64,000 nt of DNA from Marinilactibacillus sp036039175 (GCF_036039175.1 NZ_JAYXKP010000005.1:133571-197570), one strand, 5' to 3'; numbered from the stretch's first letter, positions 1 through 8,539 are shown. A program made the numbers and translations. Notes: generated by a model from the letters alone, not told the origin.

Positions 1-109
1 CCATAAGCGGGTACCCTTTTCCTAAATCATTCGGATTAGAACGATCTCTGTCTACATCCGTAATGCTGTCTCCGATAAATAAGATTTTATCTTGTTGTTT
101 GATTTTCAT
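1..109 (-). CDS. SGNH/GDSL-family hydrolase, N-terminal fragment
   Basis: Only the first 36 codons lie in the window; the gene runs off the left edge. The start ATG is preceded by AGGACAAATAG, which gives a usable ribosome binding site. Residues 9-17 read ILFIGDSIT, the block I motif of SGNH hydrolases, where the Ser of GDS is the nucleophile. The family covers esterases, lipases and carbohydrate deacetylases, so the substrate cannot be named. It begins 82 bases downstream of the ROK kinase on the same strand with no visible terminator between them, so the two may be cotranscribed and share a sugar-related role. Confidence 0.75.
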   Translation of the reverse strand, partial: MKIKQQDKILFIGDSITDVDRDRSNPNDLGKGYPLM

Positions 110-191
110 CTATTTGTCCTCGTTTCTCATCTATAGTCACATATTCACTGCAATCAGTCAAAACTAAAGAAACTTAAAGCATACGTCTAAT

Positions 192-1085
192 TCAGCTATA
201 TCCTTCTAACGATTCATGCTTTTGCATAAAATTATAGATAGCACCAATCAGGTTCGCATCATTTTTAAAGTGACACAATTCTACTACTGGTCTATATGGT
301 GGAACTCTTAACCTTGAGAATAGAGCATCCATTTCTTCATTGATTTTTTCAATAAGATCTGGTTTATTGGATACGCCACCGCCTAGTAATAGAACTTCTG
401 GATCAAATGAATAAGCTAGATTATAGAGTCCTCTAACTAAGTAATGAAAAAAAGTCTGCACTTCTTCTTTTGCGATATCATCTCCTTTTTCTGCTAATTG
501 GAATACTTCTTCCCCGCTTACTTTGTTTGTAGGAATATTCATCCGCTTAGCATATCTTCTAGCCATAGCAACCGCTGTACCAAGCTCACTGAACGTTCTT
601 TCTCCATCTAATAACATGAATCCGAACTCTCCACCTAGTTGATGATGTCCGTGCTGTATTTCTCCATCTACTATGATTGCTCCACCTATACCGGTTCCGA
701 GCACTACAAAGAGTACGTTACTTTTATCTATCGCCGCACCTCTCCAGATTTCTGCTAGGCCTGCGCTATTAGCGTCATTTTCAAAAGATACTGGTAGCCC
801 AAAGACTTTCTCTAATTCATCATAAATTGGAAAAAAATGGATATAAGGCACTTCACTGACACCTTCAATCTGTCTTTCAATCTGGTTTATTGCACCAGGT
901 GCGGAAAACGCAACTCCCGAAAGAAAAAATTGCTTTTCAAAGGTTTCTTTTACATGAAGTAACTGATTCTTTAATTCTTCCCAACTCTCAGGGGTCAAAA
1001 AGCTCCCTTTCTCCTTTAGACGATCCTCGTCCCAAATAGCATACTTAACTGAGGTTCCGCCTATGTCGAAAGCCAGTAAACTCAT
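192..1085 (-). CDS. ROK-family sugar kinase, BglK-like, without the zinc motif
   Basis: This 297-residue protein has the ASKHA ATP-binding start (AFDIGGTSVKYAI, residues 5-17), the catalytic region ENDANSAGLAE with Asp104 as likely base, and the second phosphate loop LGTGIGGAI. ROK kinases phosphorylate hexoses or disaccharides in the cytoplasm. The usual CxCGxxGCxE zinc motif is absent: where it should follow, the sequence reads LGGEFGFMLLDGERTFSELG with no cysteine. That is known for beta-glucoside kinases of the BglK type, which is the closest subgroup I can suggest. The start has a strong AGGAGGGG site. A cre-like sequence lies just upstream, so CcpA control is likely. The true substrate is unknown. 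Confidence 0.85.
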   Translation of the reverse strand: MSLLAFDIGGTSVKYAIWDEDRLKEKGSFLTPESWEELKNQLLHVKETFEKQFFLSGVAFSAPGAINQIERQIEGVSEVPYIHFFPIYDELEKVFGLPVSFENDANSAGLAEIWRGAAIDKSNVLFVVLGTGIGGAIIVDGEIQHGHHQLGGEFGFMLLDGERTFSELGTAVAMARRYAKRMNIPTNKVSGEEVFQLAEKGDDIAKEEVQTFFHYLVRGLYNLAYSFDPEVLLLGGGVSNKPDLIEKINEEMDALFSRLRVPPYRPVVELCHFKNDANLIGAIYNFMQKHESLEGYS

Positions 1086-1115
1086 ATTACCCCTCCTAAA
1101 AAAACCACACTTAAA

Positions 1116-1129
1116 TGAAAGTGCTTTCT
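1116..1129. promoter_or_regulatory. cre-like catabolite response element
   Basis: TGAAAGTGCTTTCT matches the CcpA operator consensus TGWAARCGYTWNCW except for one base, T instead of C at the centre. It lies 31 bases upstream of the ROK kinase start, near where the promoter should be, so it probably makes the kinase respond to carbon source. hprK, which makes the CcpA co-effector HPr-Ser-P, is present in the same window. Confidence 0.5.
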
Positions 1130-1187
1130 TGATTATATCATGCTTGAGTATTTTTCGGAATATCTGTTTTCAAAGATTGAATACATT

Positions 1188-2807
1188 TTACCATGTAGCA
1201 ATGTGTCCGTCAGCTCTCGGCTCTGTACCACCAATTAGCACACCATTTGATTCTCTAAGAATAATTTGTCCTCTACCAAATAGTCCTTTCCCAGGTACAA
1301 TCGTGACTTCATGTCCTCGTTTTATCAAATCTTCAATGATACTTAACGGCATTTCTGGTTCAATGGATACTTTCTTGCCTTCATCCCAGTGCCATCTTGG
1401 AGCATCAAGTGCATTTTGTGGATTCAAATGAAAGTCAATTATGGAACTAACAACCTGTAGATGTGCTTGTGGCTGCATTTGTCCTCCCATTATTCCAAAT
1501 GGCCCAACTGGCTGGTTTCCTTTAGTAATAAATCCAGGAATGATTGTATGAAAAGGTTTTTTATTTGGACCGACAACATTTGGATGGCCTTCTTCCATTG
1601 TAAACCCGCACCCTCTATTCTGCAGGCTTACCCCATATTCTGGTACCACAACACCGGAACCAAATCCCATATAATTGCTTTGAATGTAAGAAATCATATT
1701 ACCTTCTTCATCCGCAGCAGCTAGATAAACGGTCCCCGAATAATCTCGAATACCGGGTTTTGGATCTAGTGCTTCTTCTTGTACCAGAGCCGCTCGTGTC
1801 TTGGCGTAGTCTTTTGAAAGCAGTCTATCAACGGTTTCGTTCATATGCTTTAAGTCTGTTATGGTTGCTTGACCGTCACTGAATGCCAATTTTACAGCTT
1901 CAATTTGCTTGTGAATCGTCTCTGGATCGTCTTTTCCTTTTAATTCAAGATTTTCTAGTATGGATAAGGCCATTAATGCGATGATACCTTGTCCGTTTGG
2001 TGGCATTTCCCAAATATCGTAGCCTTTATAGTTCGTCGAAATTGGCACTATCCATTCAGGTTTGTACTCTTTTAAATCTTCTTTTCTAATAAAACCTTGA
2101 TAGTTTTTTGAAGTACGGTCGATTGCTTCTGCTATTTCCCCTTTATAGAAAGCTTCTCCATCCGTTTCTCCAATCAATCGAAGTGTTCTAGCGTGGCCTT
2201 TGGAAGACCATATTTCTCCAGGTTCAATCGGGTGCCCCTCTGGAGCGAACGTACTAAACCAAGTTTCTAATTCTGGAAATTGCTCCAGTTTTTTCTTCAG
2301 TATCTTAAACGTTCTTTTCCATGCATTTGATACAACATTTGAAACAGGAAACCCATCTTCTGCAATCTTAGCTGCTGGTTCCAATACCTCTTTTAAGGGC
2401 AACTTTCCATGTTTCTTATTTAATTCTACCCACCCCGCTGGTACGCCTGGTACAGTAATTGGATCGATTCCGTGTGTAGGAATCTCTTCATGTCCTTTTT
2501 TTAATAAATTCTCTCTTGTTAGTTGCTCTGGAGCATGTCCGCTGGCATTGAGTCCGTACAATTCTCCATCTTTCCAAAGAATAGAAAAGCTATCTCCCCC
2601 TATGCCATTCGATCCTGGTTCTACAACTGTCAAAGTTGCGGCCGCTGCGATTGCCGCATCAATTGCGTTTCCTCCTTTTTTCAAGATTTCTAATCCTGCT
2701 TGGGAAGCTAATGGGTGCGAACTAGCAACCATCCCTTTTTTCCCATATACAAGTTCTCTTCTAGACGCATAATGGAATACCCCTGCATCAAATTCTGGAA
2801 TCGTCAT
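1188..2807 (-). CDS. ggt: Gamma-glutamyltransferase, cytoplasmic YwrD-like
   Basis: The 539-residue protein is an Ntn hydrolase that cleaves or transfers the gamma-glutamyl group of glutathione and related peptides. The N-terminal half carries GSNGIGGDSF (residues 65-74). The self-processing nucleophile is Thr359 in DYSGTVYLAAADEEGN, followed in the small subunit by the GSGVVVPEYGVSLQNRG region. No signal peptide is visible, unlike secreted Ggt, which fits the B. subtilis YwrD type. It sits between the ROK kinase and a glyoxalase, with a terminator-like hairpin upstream, so it is probably its own unit. It may recycle or scavenge glutathione in the cell; the window also encodes other glutathione-linked enzymes. 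Confidence 0.9.
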   Translation of the reverse strand: MTIPEFDAGVFHYASRRELVYGKKGMVASSHPLASQAGLEILKKGGNAIDAAIAAAATLTVVEPGSNGIGGDSFSILWKDGELYGLNASGHAPEQLTRENLLKKGHEEIPTHGIDPITVPGVPAGWVELNKKHGKLPLKEVLEPAAKIAEDGFPVSNVVSNAWKRTFKILKKKLEQFPELETWFSTFAPEGHPIEPGEIWSSKGHARTLRLIGETDGEAFYKGEIAEAIDRTSKNYQGFIRKEDLKEYKPEWIVPISTNYKGYDIWEMPPNGQGIIALMALSILENLELKGKDDPETIHKQIEAVKLAFSDGQATITDLKHMNETVDRLLSKDYAKTRAALVQEEALDPKPGIRDYSGTVYLAAADEEGNMISYIQSNYMGFGSGVVVPEYGVSLQNRGCGFTMEEGHPNVVGPNKKPFHTIIPGFITKGNQPVGPFGIMGGQMQPQAHLQVVSSIIDFHLNPQNALDAPRWHWDEGKKVSIEPEMPLSIIEDLIKRGHEVTIVPGKGLFGRGQIILRESNGVLIGGTEPRADGHIATW

Positions 2808-2832
2808 GTCTTTCTCCCCTATTCTAAGTATG

Positions 2833-2868
2833 AAAGTAAGCTCGAGAAAAATTTCTCGAGCTTACTTT
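2833..2868 (-). terminator. Terminator-like hairpin after gloA
   Basis: A 17-base perfect inverted repeat (AAAGTAAGCTCGAGAAA and its complement) with a two-base loop lies 21 bases beyond the gloA stop. The U tract is short, formed mainly by the AAA/TTT ends of the stem. Confidence 0.65.
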
Positions 2869-2888
2869 GTAAAACTATTTAACTTTAC

Positions 2889-3272
2889 TTATTTATCTTG
2901 AATAACTTCGATTTTGTAACCGTCTGGATCTTTGATAAAGAAGTAGTTAGCTGCTCCGTCGGATAATCCTTTTAATCCAGTTACTTCGTATTCCGTTTTG
3001 CTGTATTCTTCATGTGTAGCTTGCAGATCATCAACACTGATCGCCACGTGACCATAACCGTTACCAATTTCATAAGGTTCTTCTTGGTCATAGTTATACG
3101 TTAATTCTACTTCATAGGTATCTCCTGGTAATGCAAGATACACTAAAGTGAATTGATCATCTGGATAATCCAATTTTTTTGTAATTTCCATACCTAATAC
3201 GTTTGTATAAAAATCGACTGATTTATCAAGATCTTTAACTCTAATACACGTGTGTAATGCTTTTTTAGCCAT
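2889..3272 (-). CDS. gloA: Lactoylglutathione lyase (glyoxalase I)
   Basis: This 127-residue VOC-fold protein converts the hemithioacetal of methylglyoxal and glutathione to S-lactoylglutathione. The four expected metal ligands can be placed at His7, Glu56, His75 and Glu122, each in the usual local sequence (HTCIRV, YEVELT, YGHVAIS, KIEVI). The short single-domain length matches the nickel-dependent bacterial class. The start is preceded by CAGGAGGAATCAGT. It is followed by a strong hairpin, so it is probably monocistronic. Together with ggt, glutathione reductase and the formaldehyde operon it points to a thiol-based electrophile defence. Confidence 0.88.
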   Translation of the reverse strand: MAKKALHTCIRVKDLDKSVDFYTNVLGMEITKKLDYPDDQFTLVYLALPGDTYEVELTYNYDQEEPYEIGNGYGHVAISVDDLQATHEEYSKTEYEVTGLKGLSDGAANYFFIKDPDGYKIEVIQDK

Positions 3273-3376
3273 ACTGATTCCTCCTGTAAATTAAGTGATA
3301 TATTTATTCTGCCTTATATTTCAAGATGGGTCAAGTAAATGAAAAGACGTCAGTTCATCACTCTTATCTGATCCCA

Positions 3377-3757
3377 TTATCTCTCGTATAATTCTAGTGG
3401 TAACTGGTCAGGATCTTTGAAAAAAGTAAATCGTTTATTTGTAACAGGATCTACTCTAATCGGTTCAACTTCTACACCTTTATTTTCAAGCCAGTTAACA
3501 GCTTTCTCAATATCCTCAACCTCAAAACATAGGTGTCTCAAACCTTGTGCCTCTGGTGTACTCGGTCTTTTAGGAGGATCAGGAAACGAAAAGAGTTCTA
3601 TTTGAGCATCTCCAATCGCAAGATCTAATTTATAGGAGTCTCGTTCTTCTCGGTAAAGCTCGTGGATAATTTCAAGTTCAAGAACTTCTGTGTAAAACTT
3701 CTTTGATTCTTCATAATTAGAAGCGATAATTGCGGTATGATGAATACGTTCTAACAT
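3377..3757 (-). CDS. VOC-family protein, YaeR/GloA2-like
   Basis: A second glyoxalase-fold protein of 126 residues, about 100 bases upstream of gloA and on the same strand. The N terminus RIHHTAIIASNYEESKKFY and the later blocks LRHLCFEVEDIE and FFKDPDQLPLELYE match the YaeR (GloA2) group of small VOC proteins. Metal ligands are plausible at the HH pair, the Glu of QIELFSF, His of LRHLCF and Glu of LELYE. The substrate is not established for this group, and it need not be a glyoxalase. AAAGGAGC precedes the start. Confidence 0.75.
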   Translation of the reverse strand: MLERIHHTAIIASNYEESKKFYTEVLELEIIHELYREERDSYKLDLAIGDAQIELFSFPDPPKRPSTPEAQGLRHLCFEVEDIEKAVNWLENKGVEVEPIRVDPVTNKRFTFFKDPDQLPLELYER

Positions 3758-3902
3758 CGTAAGCTCCTTTCAGTTTTAATTATAGTATACAATAAATAAT
3801 GCGTTAAATGGTCCATTTGAATTGAATAAATTATCTATTTGAAGCATACTATGGATGTACAATTGGAGCGTTATTAGTATGGGACTTGGAAGGATGATCA
3901 TA

Positions 3903-4040
3903 ATGAATACAATCATTTTAATGACTTTGACAGGATTAATGACTCTTATACCGACTGCGTTATTCGTATCTTTTTTTAACACTAATCAACCAGAAAAAGT
4001 TCGCGTTCGTGTGGATGAAGATCAAGATTTTTATAGATAG
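3903..4040 (+). CDS. Small single-span membrane protein, 45 residues
   Basis: I do not recognise a family. The ATG at 3903 has GGAAGG nine bases upstream, a better spacing than the ATG at 3894, which touches that site. Residues 1-25 are hydrophobic (start MNTIILMTLTGLMTL) and should form one membrane helix. The rest is charged and ends KVRVRVDEDQDFYR. The stop is followed within eight bases by a strong intrinsic terminator, so the gene appears to be a complete small transcription unit. No coding neighbour explains this ORF. Function unknown; reality judged from ribosome site, protein character and terminator. Confidence 0.55.
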   Translation: MNTIILMTLTGLMTLIPTALFVSFFNTNQPEKVRVRVDEDQDFYR

Positions 4041-4047
4041 AAAGAAG

Positions 4048-4073
4048 CGACTCCCATATGGGGGTCGTTTTTT
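4048..4073 (+). terminator. Intrinsic terminator after the small membrane protein
   Basis: Stem CGACTCCC/GGGGGTCG with loop ATAT, followed directly by six T residues on the plus strand. Confidence 0.85.
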
Positions 4074-4126
4074 GTTTGAAAACAAATCTACTTCGGTGTA
4101 TATTAAGTAAACTTAGTATAGAAAGG

Positions 4127-5053
4127 GTGTTTGCGATCTCACTAGTCATTTTAGAACAATTAGCAACGATGTTTTTTATTATGCTTTTCGGTTTCATGCT
4201 CGTACGTATAAAGATTCTAGATATGGTTGGTAGCCAGCAAATTGCCAATATGACTACTAAATTTGTTATTCCAATCGTTTTGATGATGTCCTTTCAACAA
4301 CCCTACGATCCAGCACAGCTCTCTTTATTACTTTTTACTTTTATAGGCGCACTATTACTTATGATTTCCAGAATCATCTCTGCCAGGTTACTAATGAGAA
4401 AAGGAACCAAGATTGATCAATTCGCAGTTGTATTTTCTAATACTGCATTTGTAGGTATCCCCATCATTTTTCCGTTATTAGGATATCAGGGCATCTTTTA
4501 TCTTTCAATGTACATCGTCGTTTCAAGCGTTCTTCAGTTTACATATGGTATCTGGATTTTATCTGAAGGAAAACAAGCTATGACGATTCGCCAAGCATTT
4601 TTAAATCCTGCTTCAATTGGTGCATTTATCGGTTTCGTTTTATATATGCTTCAAATCGAGTTGCCAAACGTTTTATATAATGGTTTAGATAAAATTGCGG
4701 ATACGAGCTCTCCTTTGGGCATGATTTTACTTGGCGGTTACCTTGCTAGAAGCCGCTTAAAAGAAATTTTTATGGTTAAAAATAATTACTGGACTGTAAT
4801 GGTTCGTTTACTCATTACGCCCTTAATAGGACTAGTCATTATTTGGCTCTTACCCATTCAGAATCAATCTGTTCTACTCGTATTGTCTATCGCAAACTGT
4901 ACACCTACAGCAGTAAACACCGCTCTATTTTCTCAATTGTATGGTGGGGATTACGAATATGGGGCTCGACTAGTTGTTCTTGCCAGTCTCCTTGCCATGG
5001 TCACTATGCCAATCATGATTACCTTATCTAACTTGTTATTATCTATCAATTAG
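4127..5053 (+). CDS. AEC-family (auxin efflux carrier-like) permease
   Basis: The protein has about nine or ten hydrophobic segments over roughly 308 residues. It has the AEC pattern: an N-terminal FGFMLVRIKIL motif, TKFVIPIVLMMSF, and late blocks LGGYLARSRL and ANCTPTAVNTALFSQLYGGD. Family members export or exchange organic acids such as malate; the substrate here is unknown. The start is uncertain. A longer frame begins inside the preceding terminator and is implausible. GTG at 4127 lies immediately after GAAAGG, the next ATG (4169) has no ribosome site, and the best-spaced codon after that site would be an unusual ATC at 4136. A DUF1801 gene follows 42 bases later. Confidence 0.8.
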   Translation: MFAISLVILEQLATMFFIMLFGFMLVRIKILDMVGSQQIANMTTKFVIPIVLMMSFQQPYDPAQLSLLLFTFIGALLLMISRIISARLLMRKGTKIDQFAVVFSNTAFVGIPIIFPLLGYQGIFYLSMYIVVSSVLQFTYGIWILSEGKQAMTIRQAFLNPASIGAFIGFVLYMLQIELPNVLYNGLDKIADTSSPLGMILLGGYLARSRLKEIFMVKNNYWTVMVRLLITPLIGLVIIWLLPIQNQSVLLVLSIANCTPTAVNTALFSQLYGGDYEYGARLVVLASLLAMVTMPIMITLSNLLLSIN

Positions 5054-5095
5054 TGTGTATAATATAATAAAATCGTTTAAAAAGGAGAGAACAGT

Positions 5096-5467
5096 ATGAA
5101 AGAATTTGAAGATTATCTTGAATCTATTGACGATATAGAACAAAGAGATAGAATGACAGAAATCTTAAATAGAATAGCTCTCACATTTCCTAATTTAGTT
5201 CCACGCATTGCTTGGAATCAGCCGAATTTCACGGACCATGGGACATTTATTATCGGATTCAGTATAGCAAAGCATCACATTTCTATCGCTCCAGAAAAGA
5301 AAGCTCTCCAGCAGTTTGTAATAGAAATCAGTGAAGACGGTTATACAACCACAAAAGAACTCATTAAGATCAAAGACACCCAAGAAATCAATTTCGATTT
5401 ACTCGAAAAAATCATTCAGTTCAATATTGAAGACAAAAAAGATTGTCAAACTTACTGGAGAAAGTAA
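5096..5467 (+). CDS. DUF1801 / YdhG-type protein
   Basis: The 123-residue protein carries the DUF1801 signature IAWNQPNFTDHGTFIIGFS followed by KHHISIAPEKKAL. Related proteins include B. subtilis YdhG and Fra, the latter described as a frataxin-like iron chaperone. That role should not be assumed for this copy. A good AAAGGAG site precedes the ATG. The stop overlaps the left arm of a bidirectional terminator shared with the convergent tRNA-Leu gene. It probably forms a unit with the AEC permease, since no terminator lies between them. Confidence 0.75.
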   Translation: MKEFEDYLESIDDIEQRDRMTEILNRIALTFPNLVPRIAWNQPNFTDHGTFIIGFSIAKHHISIAPEKKALQQFVIEISEDGYTTTKELIKIKDTQEINFDLLEKIIQFNIEDKKDCQTYWRK

Positions 5468-5511
5468 AAGAACAGGAGAGTAGCTGAAAATAGCCACTCT
5501 CCTGTTCTTTT
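5466..5511. terminator. Bidirectional terminator between the DUF1801 gene and tRNA-Leu
   Basis: A 15-base perfect stem (AAAAGAACAGGAGAG and its complement) with further pairing inside. A-rich and T-rich flanks let it end transcription from both sides. Confidence 0.85.
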
Positions 5512-5525
5512 ATTCCATTCATTTA

Positions 5526-5609
5526 TGCACACGAGAAGACTCGAACTTCCACGGGGCTACGCCCCACCAGCCCCTCAAGCTGGCGCGTCTACCATTCCGC
5601 CACGTATGC
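5526..5609 (-). tRNA. tRNA-Leu (anticodon GAG)
   Basis: The acceptor stem GCATACG pairs with CGTGTGC (one G-U pair), followed by discriminator A. The anticodon stem CCAGC/GCTGG encloses the loop TTGAGGG, giving anticodon GAG, which reads CUC and CUU. A long variable arm (GGGGCGTAGCCCC) marks it as a class II tRNA, and the T arm contains GTTCGAGTC. CCA is not encoded. It is isolated, between a terminator and the sprT gene. Confidence 0.95.
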
Positions 5610-5669
5610 TAACCGATACAATCACTATCATAACAACGTTTCTCGAATGTGTCAATCCTCTTTTTTGTG

Positions 5670-6143
5670 TCAGCTTCTATTTTGAATGGCTTCTTTTCCT
5701 AACAGTTTGAGTCTTCCTCTACAATTAGAACAGACATATTTTTCTGTATTCACTCTTCTTTTACGATGATATAGTTGTCCACAATCAGAGCACTGATATT
5801 TCCATAACTGCTCGACAGGTTTTCTTTCCTTTAAGGCAGGTGTGAATCTTAATCCACCCACTTCTTTTAATAAAGCTTTGAAATCTGCATCTTGATGTCG
5901 GTGACCTTTTCCTTCTAAGTGCAAGTGGTAGTGACACAGTTCATGCTTGACGACCCCTTCAAAAATATCCATTCCTAACACTTCCAAAACAAGTGGATTA
6001 AAGTCTAAGTTATGCGTGTTGAGAAAGTATCTTCCTCCAGTAGTCTTCAGACGTTTATTGAATGTCGCTTTGTGTCTAAAAGGTTTAGAGAAAACACTGA
6101 GTGATTGTTCTTCAACGAATGCCTGTAGCTTAATCTGATCCAT
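5670..6143 (-). CDS. SprT-like zinc metalloprotease-fold protein
   Basis: The 157-residue protein contains the zincin motif KHELCHYHLH in the middle and a C-terminal zinc ribbon (CSDC about residue 117, CSNC about 138). Together these define the bacterial SprT/YdcK group. It is cytoplasmic; the eukaryotic relative SPRTN cleaves DNA-protein crosslinks, but bacterial function is not settled. A good AAGGGGAG site precedes the ATG. It starts just downstream of the tex terminator on the same strand, an arrangement often seen in Firmicutes, where sprT follows tex. Confidence 0.88.
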   Translation of the reverse strand: MDQIKLQAFVEEQSLSVFSKPFRHKATFNKRLKTTGGRYFLNTHNLDFNPLVLEVLGMDIFEGVVKHELCHYHLHLEGKGHRHQDADFKALLKEVGGLRFTPALKERKPVEQLWKYQCSDCGQLYHRKRRVNTEKYVCSNCRGRLKLLGKEAIQNRS

Positions 6144-6167
6144 AGCTTACTCCCCTTATAATAAAGA

Positions 6168-6191
6168 ACGAGATGCAAGCAAGCACCTCGT
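6168..6191 (-). terminator. Terminator after tex
   Basis: Stem ACGAGGTGC/GCATCTCGT with a six-base loop, followed on the minus strand by TTCTTTATT, 19 bases after the tex stop. Confidence 0.75.
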
Positions 6192-6209
6192 TTCAATCAT
6201 TCAGTTCTT

Positions 6210-8387
6210 TTATTCTTTTCCAAGCATGGTCAAGGCAATACGGCCTTTTTTCAGATCTACTGAATCGATCCATACAGTCACAATGTCCCCAACAGCTACA
6301 ACTGCGCTAGGATGCTTGATAAATTTTTTGCTCAGTTTTGAAATATGAACGAGCCCATCTTGTTTCACGCCGATGTCAACAAATGCACCAAAGTCCACTA
6401 CGTTACGAACAGTTCCTTCAAGTGCCATTCCTTGCTGCAAGTCTTCCATTGTTAAGACATCTGTTCTGAGTAGCGGCGCTGGCATATCATCACGCATATC
6501 TCTTCCTGGAGCAACAAGGGCTTTCACTACGTCTTTCAGTGTTTCCGAACCTAGTCCTGTTGCTTCCAGCACTTTTTCTTCATCTAATAATTTCACGCGC
6601 ATACTCAACTCTTCTGACCCAATATCTGATTTCTTCAACCCAGCCATCTCAATAATCATTTTAGCTTCTTTATACGTTTCTGGGTGAATCCCTGTATGAT
6701 CAAGTGGTTCTTTCCCATCTGGAATTCTAAGGAATCCAACTGCTTGCTCATAAGCTTTTGGTCCGAGTCGTTTAACTTTTTTAAGTTGTGCTCGACTTGT
6801 GAATTTACCATTTTCTTCTCTGAATGTTATGACATTTTCAGCAGTAGTTTTTGTCAAACCAGCAATATGTTTCAGTAAAGCCGCACTCGCAGTATTGACG
6901 TTCACCCCTACTTGGTTAACCACTGTTTCAATGATAAAGTCCAACTGTTCGGTTAGTTTTTTCTGAGATACATCATGCTGATATTGACCAATACCAATGG
7001 ATTTTGGATCAATTTTCACTAGTTCTGCTAAAGGATCTTGAAGTCTTCTAGCAATACTGACGGCACTTCTTTCTTCAACTTGCAAATCAGGAAACTCTCT
7101 TCTCGCTTCATCACTTGCAGAATAAACGGAAGCACCCGCTTCATTTACAATGACATAGGCCACTTTATGTCCTGATTCTTTCAGGTTTTCCGCAACAAAG
7201 GTTTCTGATTCTCTACTTGCCGTTCCATTCCCAATCGCGACTGTATCTATATTGAATTCTTCAATGATTTGTTTGAAACGATTTGCCGCTTCTGTTCTTT
7301 TTTGTTGAGAAGCCGGTTTGTGTGGATAAATCACTTCAATCGCTAATACTTTTCCTGTCGCATCAATCACTGCTAATTTACACCCTGTACGGTATGCAGG
7401 ATCTAACCCTAGTATCGTCTGATCTTTTAAAGGAGCTTGAAGTAAAAGGTTTCTCAAATTTTCTCCAAATACTTCAATCGCTTGTTCTTCAGCTTTTTCG
7501 GAAAGTCCGTTGCGGATCTCTCTTTCAATTGACGGTCCGATGAAACGTTTATACGCATCAGTGATTGCCTCTTTCACTTTTTTGACAGCCGGCGTTAAGT
7601 GAACGCTCTTGATTTCTTGCTTGATCATATAGTGTTCTATACGGTCTTCGTCCACTTCGATATTAACAGATAATACGCCTTCTTTTTCTCCCCTGTTTAA
7701 AGCGAGTGTTCGGTGGGCAACTAGTGACTGAATGGTTTCAGAATACTCATAGTACATTTCGTAAACAGATTTTTCATCTGCAGACTTATCTTTCACAGAA
7801 GAAACGACCGTTCCATGCTTACTTGTATATTCTCGAATCCATTCACGGTATTTAGGATTATCTGAAATATATTCAGCAATAATTTCATGTGCACCCGTCA
7901 AAACATCTTCAATTGTCAGAACTTCTTTTTCTTCATTGAGGTAGTTCTCGGCTTCCTTTTCAAGATCGGCCTCTGGAAAAGATAAGATCCAATCCGCAAA
8001 CGGCTGAAGTCCCTGCTCTTTTGCAATAGTCGCTTTTGTACGGCGTTTTTGTTTAAACGGTCGATATAAATCTTCTACTTTTTGCATTTGTGTCGCTTTT
8101 TGAATGGCTTGTTCTAATTCAGGTGTTAATTTTCCTTGCTCTTCAATAGAAGCTAAGACATCTGTTTTTCTTTTTTCTATATTTTTTATATAAGTATGGC
8201 GCTCTTCAATTTCTCTGATCTGGACTTCATCTAGTGAACCCGTTACTTCTTTTCGGTAACGCGCAATAAACGGAACTGTATTTCCATCATCCAGTAAATC
8301 TAGAACGGCATTGATTTGCTTTTTTGAATAATCTGTTAATTCTTTGATCAATAAGTCCATTACTTGTTTATTTTCTATTTCTACCAA
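6210..8387 (-). CDS. tex: Transcription accessory protein Tex
   Basis: A protein of about 725 residues with the Tex domain order: N-terminal helical region containing GNTVPFIARYRKEVTGSLDE, a YqgF/RNase H-like core starting at ILGLDPAYRTGCK, helix-hairpin-helix repeats around GVNVNTASAALLKHIAGL, and a C-terminal S1 domain (DFGAFVDIGVKQDGLVHIS). Tex is a cytoplasmic nucleic-acid-binding factor linked to transcription. The start is uncertain. The frame opens at a TTG (8402) and an ATG (8396), but TTGGAG at 8402-8397 sits nine bases before a TTG at 8387, which I chose by spacing. Confidence 0.93.
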   Translation of the reverse strand: MVEIENKQVMDLLIKELTDYSKKQINAVLDLLDDGNTVPFIARYRKEVTGSLDEVQIREIEERHTYIKNIEKRKTDVLASIEEQGKLTPELEQAIQKATQMQKVEDLYRPFKQKRRTKATIAKEQGLQPFADWILSFPEADLEKEAENYLNEEKEVLTIEDVLTGAHEIIAEYISDNPKYREWIREYTSKHGTVVSSVKDKSADEKSVYEMYYEYSETIQSLVAHRTLALNRGEKEGVLSVNIEVDEDRIEHYMIKQEIKSVHLTPAVKKVKEAITDAYKRFIGPSIEREIRNGLSEKAEEQAIEVFGENLRNLLLQAPLKDQTILGLDPAYRTGCKLAVIDATGKVLAIEVIYPHKPASQQKRTEAANRFKQIIEEFNIDTVAIGNGTASRESETFVAENLKESGHKVAYVIVNEAGASVYSASDEARREFPDLQVEERSAVSIARRLQDPLAELVKIDPKSIGIGQYQHDVSQKKLTEQLDFIIETVVNQVGVNVNTASAALLKHIAGLTKTTAENVITFREENGKFTSRAQLKKVKRLGPKAYEQAVGFLRIPDGKEPLDHTGIHPETYKEAKMIIEMAGLKKSDIGSEELSMRVKLLDEEKVLEATGLGSETLKDVVKALVAPGRDMRDDMPAPLLRTDVLTMEDLQQGMALEGTVRNVVDFGAFVDIGVKQDGLVHISKLSKKFIKHPSAVVAVGDIVTVWIDSVDLKKGRIALTMLGKE

Positions 8388-8500
8388 AATATCCATCTCC
8401 AATGCATGTATTCAACTTTTCTATTTTATCACAAATCCGCTTGATCAAATACCCGAATTCGGTTCTCTCTCATTATGACTAGAAGATTATCGGCACAAAA

Positions 8501-8536
8501 AAAGGTAGAAAACGAGTAGCCTCGACTTCTACCTTT
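8501..8536 (-). terminator. Terminator after the phosphoesterase pair
   Basis: Stem AAAGGTAGAA/TTCTACCTTT with inner CGAG/CTCG pairing, followed on the minus strand by a run of eight T residues. Confidence 0.88.
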
Positions 8537-8539
8537 CTC

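Noticed and set aside
2200..2772. 190-codon plus-strand ORF inside ggt
   Set aside because: Antisense shadow of a conserved coding region; no start signals.
3776..3982. 68-codon minus-strand ORF opposite the small membrane protein
   Set aside because: No ribosome site, and the plus-strand ORF there has both a ribosome site and a terminator.
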